This document shows positions 22,492 through 30,076 of a stretch of 32,429 bases of DNA, in pieces (position 1 is the first letter of the stretch; each line of letters begins with the position of its first letter). The notes under the pieces are model-generated. The model was not told the DNA's origin and did no database searches. It saw only the letters and a list, made by a program, of their open reading frames with translations. The stretch comes from an uncultured Clostridia bacterium (GTDB lineage: Bacteria; Bacillota; Clostridia; Christensenellales; CAG-917). A program made the translations under genes and the position numbers. The DNA lies in NCBI GenBank assembly GCA_944358385.1, contig CALVQW010000016.1, positions 1 through 32,429 on the forward strand. The letters run 5' to 3'.

Positions 22492-24126
22492 ATGAGATTT
22501 TCCGGGGCACGAAAACTCGTCTGTTGTGTTTTGCTGCTGATTTTTTTGCTGTCGCTCGTCACATGCATACTGGCGTTCACCCTGCCCTATGACGGGGCTG
22601 TGGCGGTCATCCCCACCTTCAAAGCGTCCGAAACCGAACTTTACGTCATCGACGGGGAGGGGCTTTCAAAGGACATATATGCGATGATCGTGTCTTTGCA
22701 AGGCATAGTCGCGCAGAAGGAAGCCAAAATTTACATAAAAGACTCCGACAATTTTGTTTACGCGGAAAAGTTCGTCGCCGAAAAAGGACTGACCGTGACC
22801 GAATTTTCCGACCCCTGGGAGCTGGTGCTCGCCTGCAAGGAGCATCTCTCGGACAACGGTTACGTCCTTTTCGAAGGTGTCGGCAGCTTCACCGTCAACA
22901 CCGCCGCCACCGTCTCGGGCGCGGAGAGATGGCTGTCCGTTCCGCGCTCGGCGCAAGAAGAGGCGGAACGCCGCGGACTGGAACTCAAAGCGGATATGAC
23001 CCTGAAAAACGGGGACGGCAGCTATGTGAACACCTACGAGTCATTATACGAGCGGTATAAAGACGTCCTAAACAAGAACGTGCTGATACACCAATCGCCG
23101 GACCTTGCCACTCTCCGCGACTACGGCATCGCGGCAGGGGCTTTCTGTTTCTACACGGACGAGAACAGCGAAAACTCCGTCGGGTTCCGAAAAAAGGTCT
23201 ATTTGCAGACAAACCCGAACGCGCCCGTCCTCGGATGGAGCACCGACGAGATGGGCTATGTGGAGCAGACGACCCGAAGCGGACTGTGCGTGATCGCGTC
23301 CGACCACAGTTCCAACCTCAGCTATCTTTCCGGCTGCGACAGCGGCGAGCCTATCGGGCAGAAATACGCTCACAGAGAGCTCGTCGCGGACGGCACGAAA
23401 CACTATGTCGCGCTCATCATGAGCGACGGCGACAATCTGCAATGGTGCCAGAACCTGCCCTTCACCGACCATTATAAAGACAGGCAAAATTCGACCGCAG
23501 ACTACAAACTCACCTGGACGGCACCGCCCGTCATGGCGACTCTCGCCCCCGAAGCGCTGAAATATCTCTACGACAACGCAAACGCAAACGACTCTTTCAT
23601 CTGCGGAGTGTCGGGCATGGGCTACATCAACCCGACGGCATTCCCCCGCCGTCTGCTTTCGTCGTTTGCCGGGATGACAGCGGAGGCGATGGGGCGTGCG
23701 GATCTGTCCGCGCTCGCCGTGCTCGACAACGACACGTCCGTCTACCGACTCGGCAGGGCGATGCAAAAATATGCCGACACGTACGGCATCCCGGGCGGAT
23801 TCATGCAGATCGGCGACAGATATCGGGAACTGAACGGCAGGATGATATGGTGCGGCGACAAGCCCTTCATAAGCGCAAGAAAGTCGCTGTGGCACACTCC
23901 CGACGACGGACTGACCAAGGAGGCGTTCATAAAGAAACTGGCGGACGAAATAAACGCCATGCCCGCCGACCCGACCTCTGAAAACGGCTATTCCTACATA
24001 AACATACACCCCTGGTCCATGACGATAGCCGATGTGGACCTCTTCGTTTCGCTGCTGGACGAGCACATCGAGATCGTCTCGGCGGAAGAGATGCTGCACC
24101 TCGTCAAGACCAACGTCCGCCATTGA
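22492..24126 (+). CDS. GxGYxYP-family exported protein, putative glycoside hydrolase-like
   Basis: A 544-residue extracytoplasmic protein. An N-terminal signal anchor (LVCCVLLLIFLLSLVTCILA, about residues 10-29) precedes a domain resembling the GxGYxYP N-domain (ELYVIDGEGLSKDIYAMIVSLQGIVAQ). The main domain has HYVALIMSDGDNLQW, then GVSGMGYINPTAFP, the family's glycine/tyrosine motif in variant form (GMGYINP), and a late YINIHPWSMT strand. The family is widespread in gut Bacteroidota and Bacillota, often beside polysaccharide genes, but its activity is not established. It appears to be transcribed alone with its own terminator. Ribosome binding site AAGGG 6 bases from the ATG. Confidence 0.78.
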   Translation: MRFSGARKLVCCVLLLIFLLSLVTCILAFTLPYDGAVAVIPTFKASETELYVIDGEGLSKDIYAMIVSLQGIVAQKEAKIYIKDSDNFVYAEKFVAEKGLTVTEFSDPWELVLACKEHLSDNGYVLFEGVGSFTVNTAATVSGAERWLSVPRSAQEEAERRGLELKADMTLKNGDGSYVNTYESLYERYKDVLNKNVLIHQSPDLATLRDYGIAAGAFCFYTDENSENSVGFRKKVYLQTNPNAPVLGWSTDEMGYVEQTTRSGLCVIASDHSSNLSYLSGCDSGEPIGQKYAHRELVADGTKHYVALIMSDGDNLQWCQNLPFTDHYKDRQNSTADYKLTWTAPPVMATLAPEALKYLYDNANANDSFICGVSGMGYINPTAFPRRLLSSFAGMTAEAMGRADLSALAVLDNDTSVYRLGRAMQKYADTYGIPGGFMQIGDRYRELNGRMIWCGDKPFISARKSLWHTPDDGLTKEAFIKKLADEINAMPADPTSENGYSYINIHPWSMTIADVDLFVSLLDEHIEIVSAEEMLHLVKTNVRH

Positions 24127-24135
24127 CTCCGCGCC

Positions 24136-24225
24136 GACAAGCACTGACGCGCACCACACACTTAAATTGCACAAACCACCACTTCAACACACAAAACGCG
24201 CGGTTCAACCGCGCGTTTTGTGTGT
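24136..24225 (+). terminator. terminator cassette, copy 2
   Basis: A 19-bp inverted repeat (ACACACAAAACGCGCGGTT and its complement, 24187-24225) with a 1-base loop, ending in TTTTGTGTGTTT. The preceding 50 bases repeat copy 1 with small changes; here AAGCACTGAC is non-coding. Confidence 0.75.
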
Positions 24226-24230
24226 TTCCC

Positions 24231-24262
24231 GTTGAAAACGCGCCCCGTGACGGGGCGCGTTT
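24231..24262 (-). terminator. terminator of typA
   Basis: A 12-bp stem AAACGCGCCCCG/CGGGGCGCGTTT with a 3-base loop, followed on the minus strand by TTTTC. It lies back to back with the plus-strand terminator at 24187-24225, as expected between convergent genes. Confidence 0.75.
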
Positions 24263-24267
24263 CGGCA

Positions 24268-26088
24268 TTACTGTTTATTTTTAAACTGCTGCTTCATCCT
24301 CTCACTCCCCGAAAGGATCACCTTGCGGATGCGCAGGTGCAGGGGGGTGACTTCCAGCATTTCGTCGTCGTTCAGAAATTCAAGGGATTCTTCCAGGCTG
24401 AACTTGCGGGGGGTGTTGAGGCGGAGGGCTTCATCGGAGCCTGCGGCGCGCATGTTGGTGACGTGCTTGCGCTTGCAGACGTTGACGCGGATGTCCTCTG
24501 CCTTCGGGGACATGCCCACCACCATACCCTCATAGACCATGGTCTGCGGGTCGATGAAGAGGGTGCCGCGCTCCTGCGCGTTGAAGAGTCCGTAGGTCGC
24601 CGCCTCGCCCGTCTCGAAGGCTACGAGAGAGCCTGTGAACCTGCGCTGTATCGGTCCTTTGTAGGGCGCGTAACCCTCAAAGAGCTGGTTCATCACGCCC
24701 TCGCCCTTGGTGTCGGTGAGAAATTCGTTCTTGAAGCCGAACAGCCCGCGGGAGGGGACGATGAATTCCATCCTGATGCGGCTGCCCTTGGGTTCCATGG
24801 TGACGAGTTCGCCTTTCCTCACTCCCATGCGCTCCATGACGGAACCGACGCACTCGGAGGGAACGTCGATGAAAAGGCGTTCCATAGGCTCGCATTTCTC
24901 GCCGTCTATGGTGCGGAAGATGACCTGCGGGGTGCCGACGCCGAACTCATACCCCTCTCTGCGCATGGTCTCGATGAGTATGCTGAGGTGCATCTCTCCC
25001 CTGCCGCACACCTTGAAGGTGTCGGGGCTTTCTGTCTGATAGACTCTGAGGGAAACGTCCTTCAAAAGCTCGCGGAAGAGCCTGTCTCTCAGCTGACGCG
25101 AGGTGACGAACTTGCCTTCCTTGCCCGCAAACGGGCTGTCGTTGACGGAGAAGTTCATCTCTATGGTCGGCTCGCCGATCTTGACGAAGGGGACGGGATC
25201 TATCTTCCCCGGCACGCAGAGGGTGTTGCCTATGGTGATGTTCTCAATGCCGCTGAAACACACGATGTCGCCGACTTCTGCGACGTCCACCGCGACGCGC
25301 TTCAAGCCCTCGATCTGGAAGAGCGTCACCACCTTGCTCTTATAGGGCGAGAGACCGGTGTAGTCGCACACCATCACCTCCTCGCCCACCTTGACGGTGC
25401 CGCGCTCTATCTTGCCTATGCCGATGCGCCCGACGTAATCGTTGTAATCTATGGCGGAGACCAGCAGCTGCAAGTCGCCGTCGGGATCGCCTTCCGGAGG
25501 CTCGATATAGCTCAGAATGGTCTCGAAAAGCGGGGAAAGATCCTTGCCCGGCACGTTGTAATCCCTCGTTGCGGTGGCGTTCTTCCCGGAGCAGTAGAGG
25601 ATGGGACTCATCAGCTGTTCATCGTCCGCGCCGAGGTCGAGGAGAAGCTCCAACACCTCGTCTCCCACCTCGGAAAGACGCGCGTCGGGACGGTCGATCT
25701 TGTTGACGACGATGATGATCTTAAGCCCCAATTCCAACGCCTTCTCGACGACGAACCTCGTCTGCGGCATAGGTCCTTCCGCCGCGTCCACGAGCAGTAT
25801 GACGCCGCTCACCATTTTGAGGACGCGCTCCACCTCTCCCGAAAAATCCGCATGTCCGGGAGTGTCTATGATGTTGATCTTCACCCCGCCCCAATGCACG
25901 GAGGTGTTCTTCGCAAGGATGGTGATGCCGCGCTCGCGTTCCAGCGCGCCGGAATCCATGACGCAGGTCTGCACCTGCTGATTGTCACGGAAGGTGCCGG
26001 ACTGACGGAGCATGCCGTCCACCAGAGTGGTCTTGCCGTGATCGACGTGGGCTATGATCGCAACGTTCCTTAGATCTTCTCTTACCAT
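24268..26088 (-). CDS. typA: ribosome-associated translational GTPase TypA/BipA
   Basis: EF-G-like GTPase that binds the ribosome and supports 50S assembly and growth under stress. The 606-residue product has the G1 loop AHVDHGKTTLVDGML, switch I region ERGITILAKNT, G3 DTPGHADF, G4 NKIDRP, and the later domains through the BipA-specific C-terminal domain (PQVIFRTIDGEKCEPMERL, GYAPYKGPIQRR, KAEDIRVNVCKRKHVTNMRAAGSD). Length is normal for the family. AAGGAA precedes the ATG. It sits 127 bases after the CDF gene in the same direction, with hairpins in between. Confidence 0.97.
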   Translation of the reverse strand: MVREDLRNVAIIAHVDHGKTTLVDGMLRQSGTFRDNQQVQTCVMDSGALERERGITILAKNTSVHWGGVKINIIDTPGHADFSGEVERVLKMVSGVILLVDAAEGPMPQTRFVVEKALELGLKIIIVVNKIDRPDARLSEVGDEVLELLLDLGADDEQLMSPILYCSGKNATATRDYNVPGKDLSPLFETILSYIEPPEGDPDGDLQLLVSAIDYNDYVGRIGIGKIERGTVKVGEEVMVCDYTGLSPYKSKVVTLFQIEGLKRVAVDVAEVGDIVCFSGIENITIGNTLCVPGKIDPVPFVKIGEPTIEMNFSVNDSPFAGKEGKFVTSRQLRDRLFRELLKDVSLRVYQTESPDTFKVCGRGEMHLSILIETMRREGYEFGVGTPQVIFRTIDGEKCEPMERLFIDVPSECVGSVMERMGVRKGELVTMEPKGSRIRMEFIVPSRGLFGFKNEFLTDTKGEGVMNQLFEGYAPYKGPIQRRFTGSLVAFETGEAATYGLFNAQERGTLFIDPQTMVYEGMVVGMSPKAEDIRVNVCKRKHVTNMRAAGSDEALRLNTPRKFSLEESLEFLNDDEMLEVTPLHLRIRKVILSGSERMKQQFKNKQ

Positions 26089-26108
26089 ACATTCCTTCTT
26101 CCGCGCCG

Positions 26109-26161
26109 CACGGGGACTCCCCCGTGGGCTTCGTTTCTTCCCGCCGTTTGCACGGCAAACG
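26109..26161 (-). other. two hairpins in the leader of typA
   Basis: CACGGGG/CCCCGTG (26109-26126) and CGTTTGC/GCAAACG (26145-26161) lie between the CDF and typA genes. A third, CGCACG/CGTGCG, follows the CDF stop near 26190-26207. None has a clear U-tract. They could be partial terminators or leader structure. Confidence 0.45.
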
Positions 26162-26215
26162 ACGATATCCGAGTTTTAGTTTATTTTTCCGCACGATAAA
26201 CGTGCGTTTCGTGCA

Positions 26216-27376
26216 TCATTCCACATCGCGCGAAAGCACGAAGTAGTACTTCATCTCCTCTCCCGCGAACTCCTCTTCCAGCTTTTTCTCCACGTCGGAT
26301 AGCGCGACTTTGTGCTCGAACGGCACCTCGACGTCAAAGAGGATGTTGGTGTGTTCCATGCCCTTCACCAGCCTGAAATCGTGCAGGGAGAAGCCCTCGC
26401 CGAAGCTTCTCACCACCTTCATGCACCGCTCTTTGAGGGCGAGCGTCTCCTCGTCCTCGTTGTCAATGGGATCTATGTGCAAGGTGAGTTGGATGCCCAG
26501 CTTGTTCCTGACATCGCGTTCGATGTTGTCCGCAAGCTCGTGCGCGAACATGATGTCGTCCTTTGCGGGCACTTCGAGGTGCGCCACCGCGAAGTATCTC
26601 CCCTCCCCGTAGGAGTGGACGGCGAGGTCGTGCATGCCGATCACTCCGTCATAGGAAAGCACGGTGTCCTTCAACGTCTCCACCACCTCTTCGGGGGGAC
26701 GGGTGCCGATGAGCGGGTTCGCCGCTTCGAGGATATATTTGAAGCTGGACATCACGATGAACAGCGACACCGCCAGCCCGAAGTAGGCGTCCACATTCAC
26801 TCCCGCCACATCCATGATGACGGCGGCAACCAACACCGCACCCGTTGCGATGACGTCGTTGCGGCTGTCCGCCGCTGCGGCTTTGAGCGCGCCCGACGAG
26901 ATGCTCTTGGCAAAATCCAGGTACAGCCACATCTGCACCAGCTTCATCACTATGGACGCCGCGAGGACGACATACGTCCAGACGTCCACCGAGACTTCCT
27001 CCGGCGTAACGATCTTCTCCACCGAGGATTTGCACAACAGCACGCCCACGATGAGGATGATCACCGCAACGACAAGCGCGCCGATATACTCATATCTCGC
27101 GTGTCCGTAAGGGTGTTCGCGGTCGGCGGGACGCGACGCGAGCTTGAACCCCGCCACCGTCACCGCACTGCTGCCCGCATCCGAAAGGTTGTTGACCGCG
27201 TCCGCGATGACGGTCACGCTGCCTGAAAGAAAACCGACGACGAGTTTCAGCGCGCATATCACCGCGTTGGAACATATGCCGAACACGCCCGCCGTCACTC
27301 CGTAGCGGGTGCGCACCTCGGGTTTTCCCGTGGACTCATAGTCCTTTATGAGCAGCTTTTTCAACCACTTCTTCAT
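26216..27376 (-). CDS. cation diffusion facilitator (CDF) family metal exporter
   Basis: Proton-coupled exporter of divalent metals (Zn/Fe/Mn/Cd class). The 386-residue product has six membrane segments; metal-site motifs are ADAVNNLSDAGSS in helix 2 (NxxxD form) and AAADSRNDVIAT in helix 5 (DxxxD form). The inter-helix HPYGHARYEYIG is conserved. The C-terminal cytoplasmic domain (about 215-300, GTRPPEEVVETLKDTVLSYDGVIGMHDLAVHSYG) is followed by an extra 85-residue region with HIDPIDNEDEE, so the protein is longer than the common 290-residue forms. Its ATG overlaps the stop of the small gene upstream by one base, so translation is coupled. Confidence 0.92.
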   Translation of the reverse strand: MKKWLKKLLIKDYESTGKPEVRTRYGVTAGVFGICSNAVICALKLVVGFLSGSVTVIADAVNNLSDAGSSAVTVAGFKLASRPADREHPYGHARYEYIGALVVAVIILIVGVLLCKSSVEKIVTPEEVSVDVWTYVVLAASIVMKLVQMWLYLDFAKSISSGALKAAAADSRNDVIATGAVLVAAVIMDVAGVNVDAYFGLAVSLFIVMSSFKYILEAANPLIGTRPPEEVVETLKDTVLSYDGVIGMHDLAVHSYGEGRYFAVAHLEVPAKDDIMFAHELADNIERDVRNKLGIQLTLHIDPIDNEDEETLALKERCMKVVRSFGEGFSLHDFRLVKGMEHTNILFDVEVPFEHKVALSDVEKKLEEEFAGEEMKYYFVLSRDVE

Positions 27377-27555
27377 CACCAATCCTCTCTGTGGGAGATC
27401 TTCACATCGTCGTAGAAATCAAAATATTTCCGCTTGAAGGTCTGCGTCTCCTGCCGTCTGCGTTTGAGCTGTTCCCTCGCCTCTTTGAGCGCGCGGGTGG
27501 ACGGCTCGTCTTTCGGCTCCGTTTCCGGCGTGAGCTTGGTCTTGTCCTCTCTCAT
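27376..27555 (-). CDS. small charged protein of unknown function (59 residues)
   Basis: ATG at 27555, TGA at 27376-27378. The product begins MREDKTKLTPETEPKDEPST, continues with a very basic helix (KEAREQLKRRRQETQTFKRKY) and ends FDFYDDVKISHREDW. It is probably cytoplasmic and helical. Evidence that it is real: it fills the gap between yhbY and the CDF gene with no other candidate, its stop overlaps the CDF ATG (TGATG), and the composition is protein-like. Against it: the ribosome binding site is weak (GGTGAAG) and no family is recognised. Confidence 0.55.
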   Translation of the reverse strand: MREDKTKLTPETEPKDEPSTRALKEAREQLKRRRQETQTFKRKYFDFYDDVKISHREDW

Positions 27556-27587
27556 GACTTCACCGTATGCGGCTGCACTGCCGCTTG

Positions 27588-27881
27588 TCAGAATTCTATG
27601 TGCTTGACGCCCTCGCGGGTGCTTCTGCGGTATATGACCACCTTGTTGCCCGTGGCGGCGACCTGCTCCGCCCCCAAAGCCTCCGAAAGCAGGACTATGG
27701 CTTCCTTTGCGGAAATGCCCGCCGTTTTCAGCACCGTGAGCTTGACAAGCTCATGCGCGTCGAGTGCGGCGGAGACATCCGCCAGCATATTCTCGGTCAC
27801 ACCGCCCTTGCCCACCTGGAACCACGCGGGCAGCCCGTTCGCGGCGGAACGCAATGCCGCCCTCTGCTTGCTCGTGATCAT
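27588..27881 (-). CDS. yhbY: YhbY/CRM-domain RNA-binding ribosome assembly protein
   Basis: Small RNA-binding protein linked to 50S subunit assembly. The 97-residue product is a single CRM domain: ITSKQRAALRSAANGLPAWFQVGKGGVTENM, with the conserved GKGG loop, then ELVKLTVLKTAG and GNKVVIYRRS. Length and layout match E. coli YhbY and B. subtilis YqeI. It starts at the ATG overlapping the upstream stop (ATGA), preceded by AAAGGAGAAG. Its position in an operon that ends with typA, another 50S-assembly factor, is suggestive. Confidence 0.92.
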   Translation of the reverse strand: MITSKQRAALRSAANGLPAWFQVGKGGVTENMLADVSAALDAHELVKLTVLKTAGISAKEAIVLLSEALGAEQVAATGNKVVIYRRSTREGVKHIEF

Positions 27882-28327
27882 ATCTTCTCCTTTTCGCCGC
27901 CGTCCGCGGACGGGAATATCCCGCTCTCCTCCACTATGGACGCGGCAAGCCCCACCAGACTCTTGCAATGAGGCTTCAACGAATTGTGCGTGTCGCCGTG
28001 CGGATGCTCCGCGATGAGATCGCGGCATACGATGCTGCCCGCACGCACGCGGAACTTCTCCGCCATCTCCCTCTCCTTTGCGTAGAGGGTTTCCTTCTCC
28101 GCCTTGTCGAGAGTGTCCCACTCGCGGGAAAGCCCAAGGAGCATCGCCATGCCGCTCACCGCGCCGCACACCTCTCTCAACCTCCCCATGCCGCCCCCGA
28201 ATGGCGCGGAAAGCCGCCTCAAAACGCCCTCGTCCACGCCCGTTAGATCGGCAAACGCCAACACCACGGACTGCGCGCAGGTGTATCCTTCAAAAAACAA
28301 CTCTTCCGCTCTCTCGGCTCTGGTCAT
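27878..28327 (-). CDS. C_GCAxxG_C_C family protein
   Basis: A 149-residue protein of a family defined by spaced cysteines and thought to be redox- or metal-related; no activity is established. Visible: GYTCAQSVVLAFAD near the N-terminus, FGGGMGRLREVCGAVSGMAMLLG carrying the CGAxxG motif, IVCRDLI, and KPHCKSLVGLAASIVEE, giving the full set of family cysteines. The start at 28327 has GGAG at good spacing; the frame continues upstream without a better start. First gene of a likely five-gene operon, with promoter at 28400-28428; its stop overlaps yhbY by 4 bases. Confidence 0.88.
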   Translation of the reverse strand: MTRAERAEELFFEGYTCAQSVVLAFADLTGVDEGVLRRLSAPFGGGMGRLREVCGAVSGMAMLLGLSREWDTLDKAEKETLYAKEREMAEKFRVRAGSIVCRDLIAEHPHGDTHNSLKPHCKSLVGLAASIVEESGIFPSADGGEKEKI

Positions 28328-28399
28328 ATCACACTCCGACACGCTCCGCCGCGCCCACTCGCGCGCACGCGGAATGCGCCCCCGTAAAACTATTGAACA

Positions 28400-28428
28400 A
28401 TGATACCACACCCCGCGCCCGAACGCAA
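28400..28428 (-). promoter_or_regulatory. promoter of the C_GCAxxG-yhbY-CDF-typA operon
   Basis: Minus-strand TTGCGT (28423-28428) and TATCAT (28400-28405) with a 17-base spacer and TG-like bases before the -10. About 65 bases of leader. Confidence 0.65.
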
Positions 28429-28496
28429 CCGAAACAGCCCCGACGAAAAAAATCCACGCCGGGAGATCCGGCAGGTTTTATGATCTCCGAGTGCGA

Positions 28497-28696
28497 CGCA
28501 CACTTCGAGCGTGCGCGCTTGAACCCGACGAGAGCTATTTAAAGAAAGATCAACGCACACTCCGAGCGCGGGTTGCTTGAATACGACGCACACTCATTCG
28601 GAGACGTTCTAACGCACACCCATTCGGAGAAGTTTAACGTACACTCCGAGCGGGCGTCTTTGGGTACGACGTCTCTTTTTCGGAGACGGAATCGGA
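28497..28696 (+). repeat. ordered tandem unit array, left part of repeat copy B
   Basis: Units at 28497 (32 bases), 28529 (25), 28554 (33), 28587 (26), 28613 (25), 28638 (32) and 28670 (27). The last five reproduce the order of lengths in copy A, and the first two add one more long/short pair. The final unit holds a CGTCTC/GAGACG hairpin. Confidence 0.75.
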
Positions 28697-28967
28697 GCCG
28701 CAGGGCGGCGACTATCTGAGTGCCGAGCGCAGACGTACGCCTAAGTAGTGATAGCACTCGTGCGCGAGTGCCGAATTCCTCCTCCCGTGCCGGGTATTCA
28801 GTGAGTGCAGTCATCCGCTTAGTTATGTGAGTGCGAGATATAAAATCTTGTAGAGATGTTCAGTTAGTCCCGCAAGATGCGAGGAGCGAACTCCAATCGG
28901 CACGGGGGAGGAAAGCCCGAAGGGAAGGAGGGGGTATTCTCACTCCCCCCCCCCGCGAGACGTACAG
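28697..28967 (+). repeat. 266-bp structured core, repeat copy B
   Basis: Same strand as copy A and differing from it by about 17 substitutions counted by eye, plus a run of ten C in the terminal hairpin where A and C have five. All major helices are kept, including the long-range CCTCC.CCCGTGCCG/CGGCACGGGGGAGG pairing with its single unpaired base (T here, G in A). Confidence 0.85.
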
Positions 28968-28989
28968 TTTGTTTCTAGTAAGTATTTAT

Positions 28990-29044
28990 CCCTGTCAAGA
29001 GGCAGGAGCTTTGACAAAGTTATGCGCCAAATGGCGGCGTTCAG
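28990..29044. repeat. right half of a MITE-like element, fused to copy B
   Basis: CCCTGTCAAGAGGCAGGAGC, then TTTGACAAAGTTATGCGCC and AAATGGCGGCGTTCAG, parallels 9475-9529 and the right ends of the complete elements. The terminal TCAG includes the mscS stop codon (29041-29043). The small hairpin is weaker than in copy A and lacks a long U-tract. Confidence 0.65.
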
Positions 29045-29877
29045 GATTTTTTGTGTGGGTTTCTGGGCGCCGGTCTCTCCCCCTCATACACATCCACCTG
29101 CATGTTCGGGGTGAGGTAGCCGGCGTCTTTTAGGGCGGTGTAGACGTTCTCGTTGAGGCGGTATTTCACGGGCCAATAGGACTCGGTGGGAGTGAAGCAT
29201 TTGAGCTGCATTTTGACACAATTGGTATCTTGACCGTTCATAACGATGCTGTAACCTTCCTCTTTTGCCAGCAGCTCCTCCGCGGTCGCCACCTTGTCGA
29301 CGATGTCGCGCACCTCGGCGATGTCGCTGCCCTTGTCCACGGCAATGTCCACCACGATGCGGCGGAAGCGGCATCCTTCGTAGTTGATGATGGGGTTGTT
29401 GACCGCCTCGGAATTGGGCACTATGATGACGGTGTCGTCGTCGGTTTTGAGGGTGGTATTGAAGAGGTTGATGTTGGTGATCCTGCCCTCCTCGCCCGCT
29501 ATCTCCACATAGTCGTTTTTCTTGAAGGGCTTGTTGAAGATGATCATGATGCCGCTGGCGATGTTGCCGAGGCTGTCCTTCAGGGCAAGACCTATGGCGA
29601 CGCCGCAAGTGCCGATGACCGCGATGATGGACGCGGTGTTGATGCCCATGGTCGCAAGCGCGGTGATGAGCACTATGATCTCCAGCACGATGTTGACCAG
29701 CGACACGATGAAGCCGGACATCGCCTCGTCGCGTTTGCTCTTGCGGAGTATGCGTTTCAGCACCTCTTTGATGAGCTTCACGATGATGAGACCGACGATG
29801 AGTATGATGATGCCGTAAAGGATGTTAAGCCCGGCATTCTTGAAAAAATCCACTACACCCTGCCAAAATTCTTCCAT
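29041..29877 (-). CDS. mscS: small-conductance mechanosensitive channel, MscS family
   Basis: Inner-membrane safety valve that opens on hypo-osmotic tension. The 278-residue product has three N-terminal membrane segments. The pore helix TM3 carries the Gly/Ala pattern GTCGVAIGLALKDSLGNIASGIMI, followed by FKKNDYVEIAGEEGRITNINLFNTTLKTDDDTVIIVPNSEAVNNPIINY, the MscS beta domain, and a C-terminal alpha/beta domain. The length matches E. coli MscS (286). GAGGG precedes the ATG and a promoter is at 29907-29934. The last residues end in a basic PRNPHKKS; the stop lies in a repeat element. Confidence 0.95.
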   Translation of the reverse strand: MEEFWQGVVDFFKNAGLNILYGIIILIVGLIIVKLIKEVLKRILRKSKRDEAMSGFIVSLVNIVLEIIVLITALATMGINTASIIAVIGTCGVAIGLALKDSLGNIASGIMIIFNKPFKKNDYVEIAGEEGRITNINLFNTTLKTDDDTVIIVPNSEAVNNPIINYEGCRFRRIVVDIAVDKGSDIAEVRDIVDKVATAEELLAKEEGYSIVMNGQDTNCVKMQLKCFTPTESYWPVKYRLNENVYTALKDAGYLTPNMQVDVYEGERPAPRNPHKKS

Positions 29878-29906
29878 AGTTCCCTCGCTTTGGCTTTTAT
29901 GATCAG

Positions 29907-29934
29907 ATTATACCACATCCCCGCCCGAAATCAA
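29907..29934 (-). promoter_or_regulatory. promoter of mscS
   Basis: Minus-strand TTGATT (29929-29934) and perfect TATAAT (29907-29912), spacer 16, TGTGG before the -10. About 25 bases of leader. Confidence 0.7.
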
Positions 29935-29986
29935 CCTATGCCAGACCAGAAGGATGCAAAGAGAGCGCGTGCGCCGCGAAACCCTC

Positions 29987-30015
29987 TTGCAAAACGCCGC
30001 ATTTTACTGTATAAT
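29987..30015 (+). promoter_or_regulatory. promoter of the sulfatase gene
   Basis: TTGCAA (29987-29992) and perfect TATAAT (30010-30015) with a 17-base spacer. Divergent from the mscS promoter about 50 bases away. Confidence 0.8.
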
Positions 30016-30076
30016 TTTTGACGAAGGTTAAATTTCCGCGCGGATATGCGCGGACATACCCGCATATGGAGGATAA

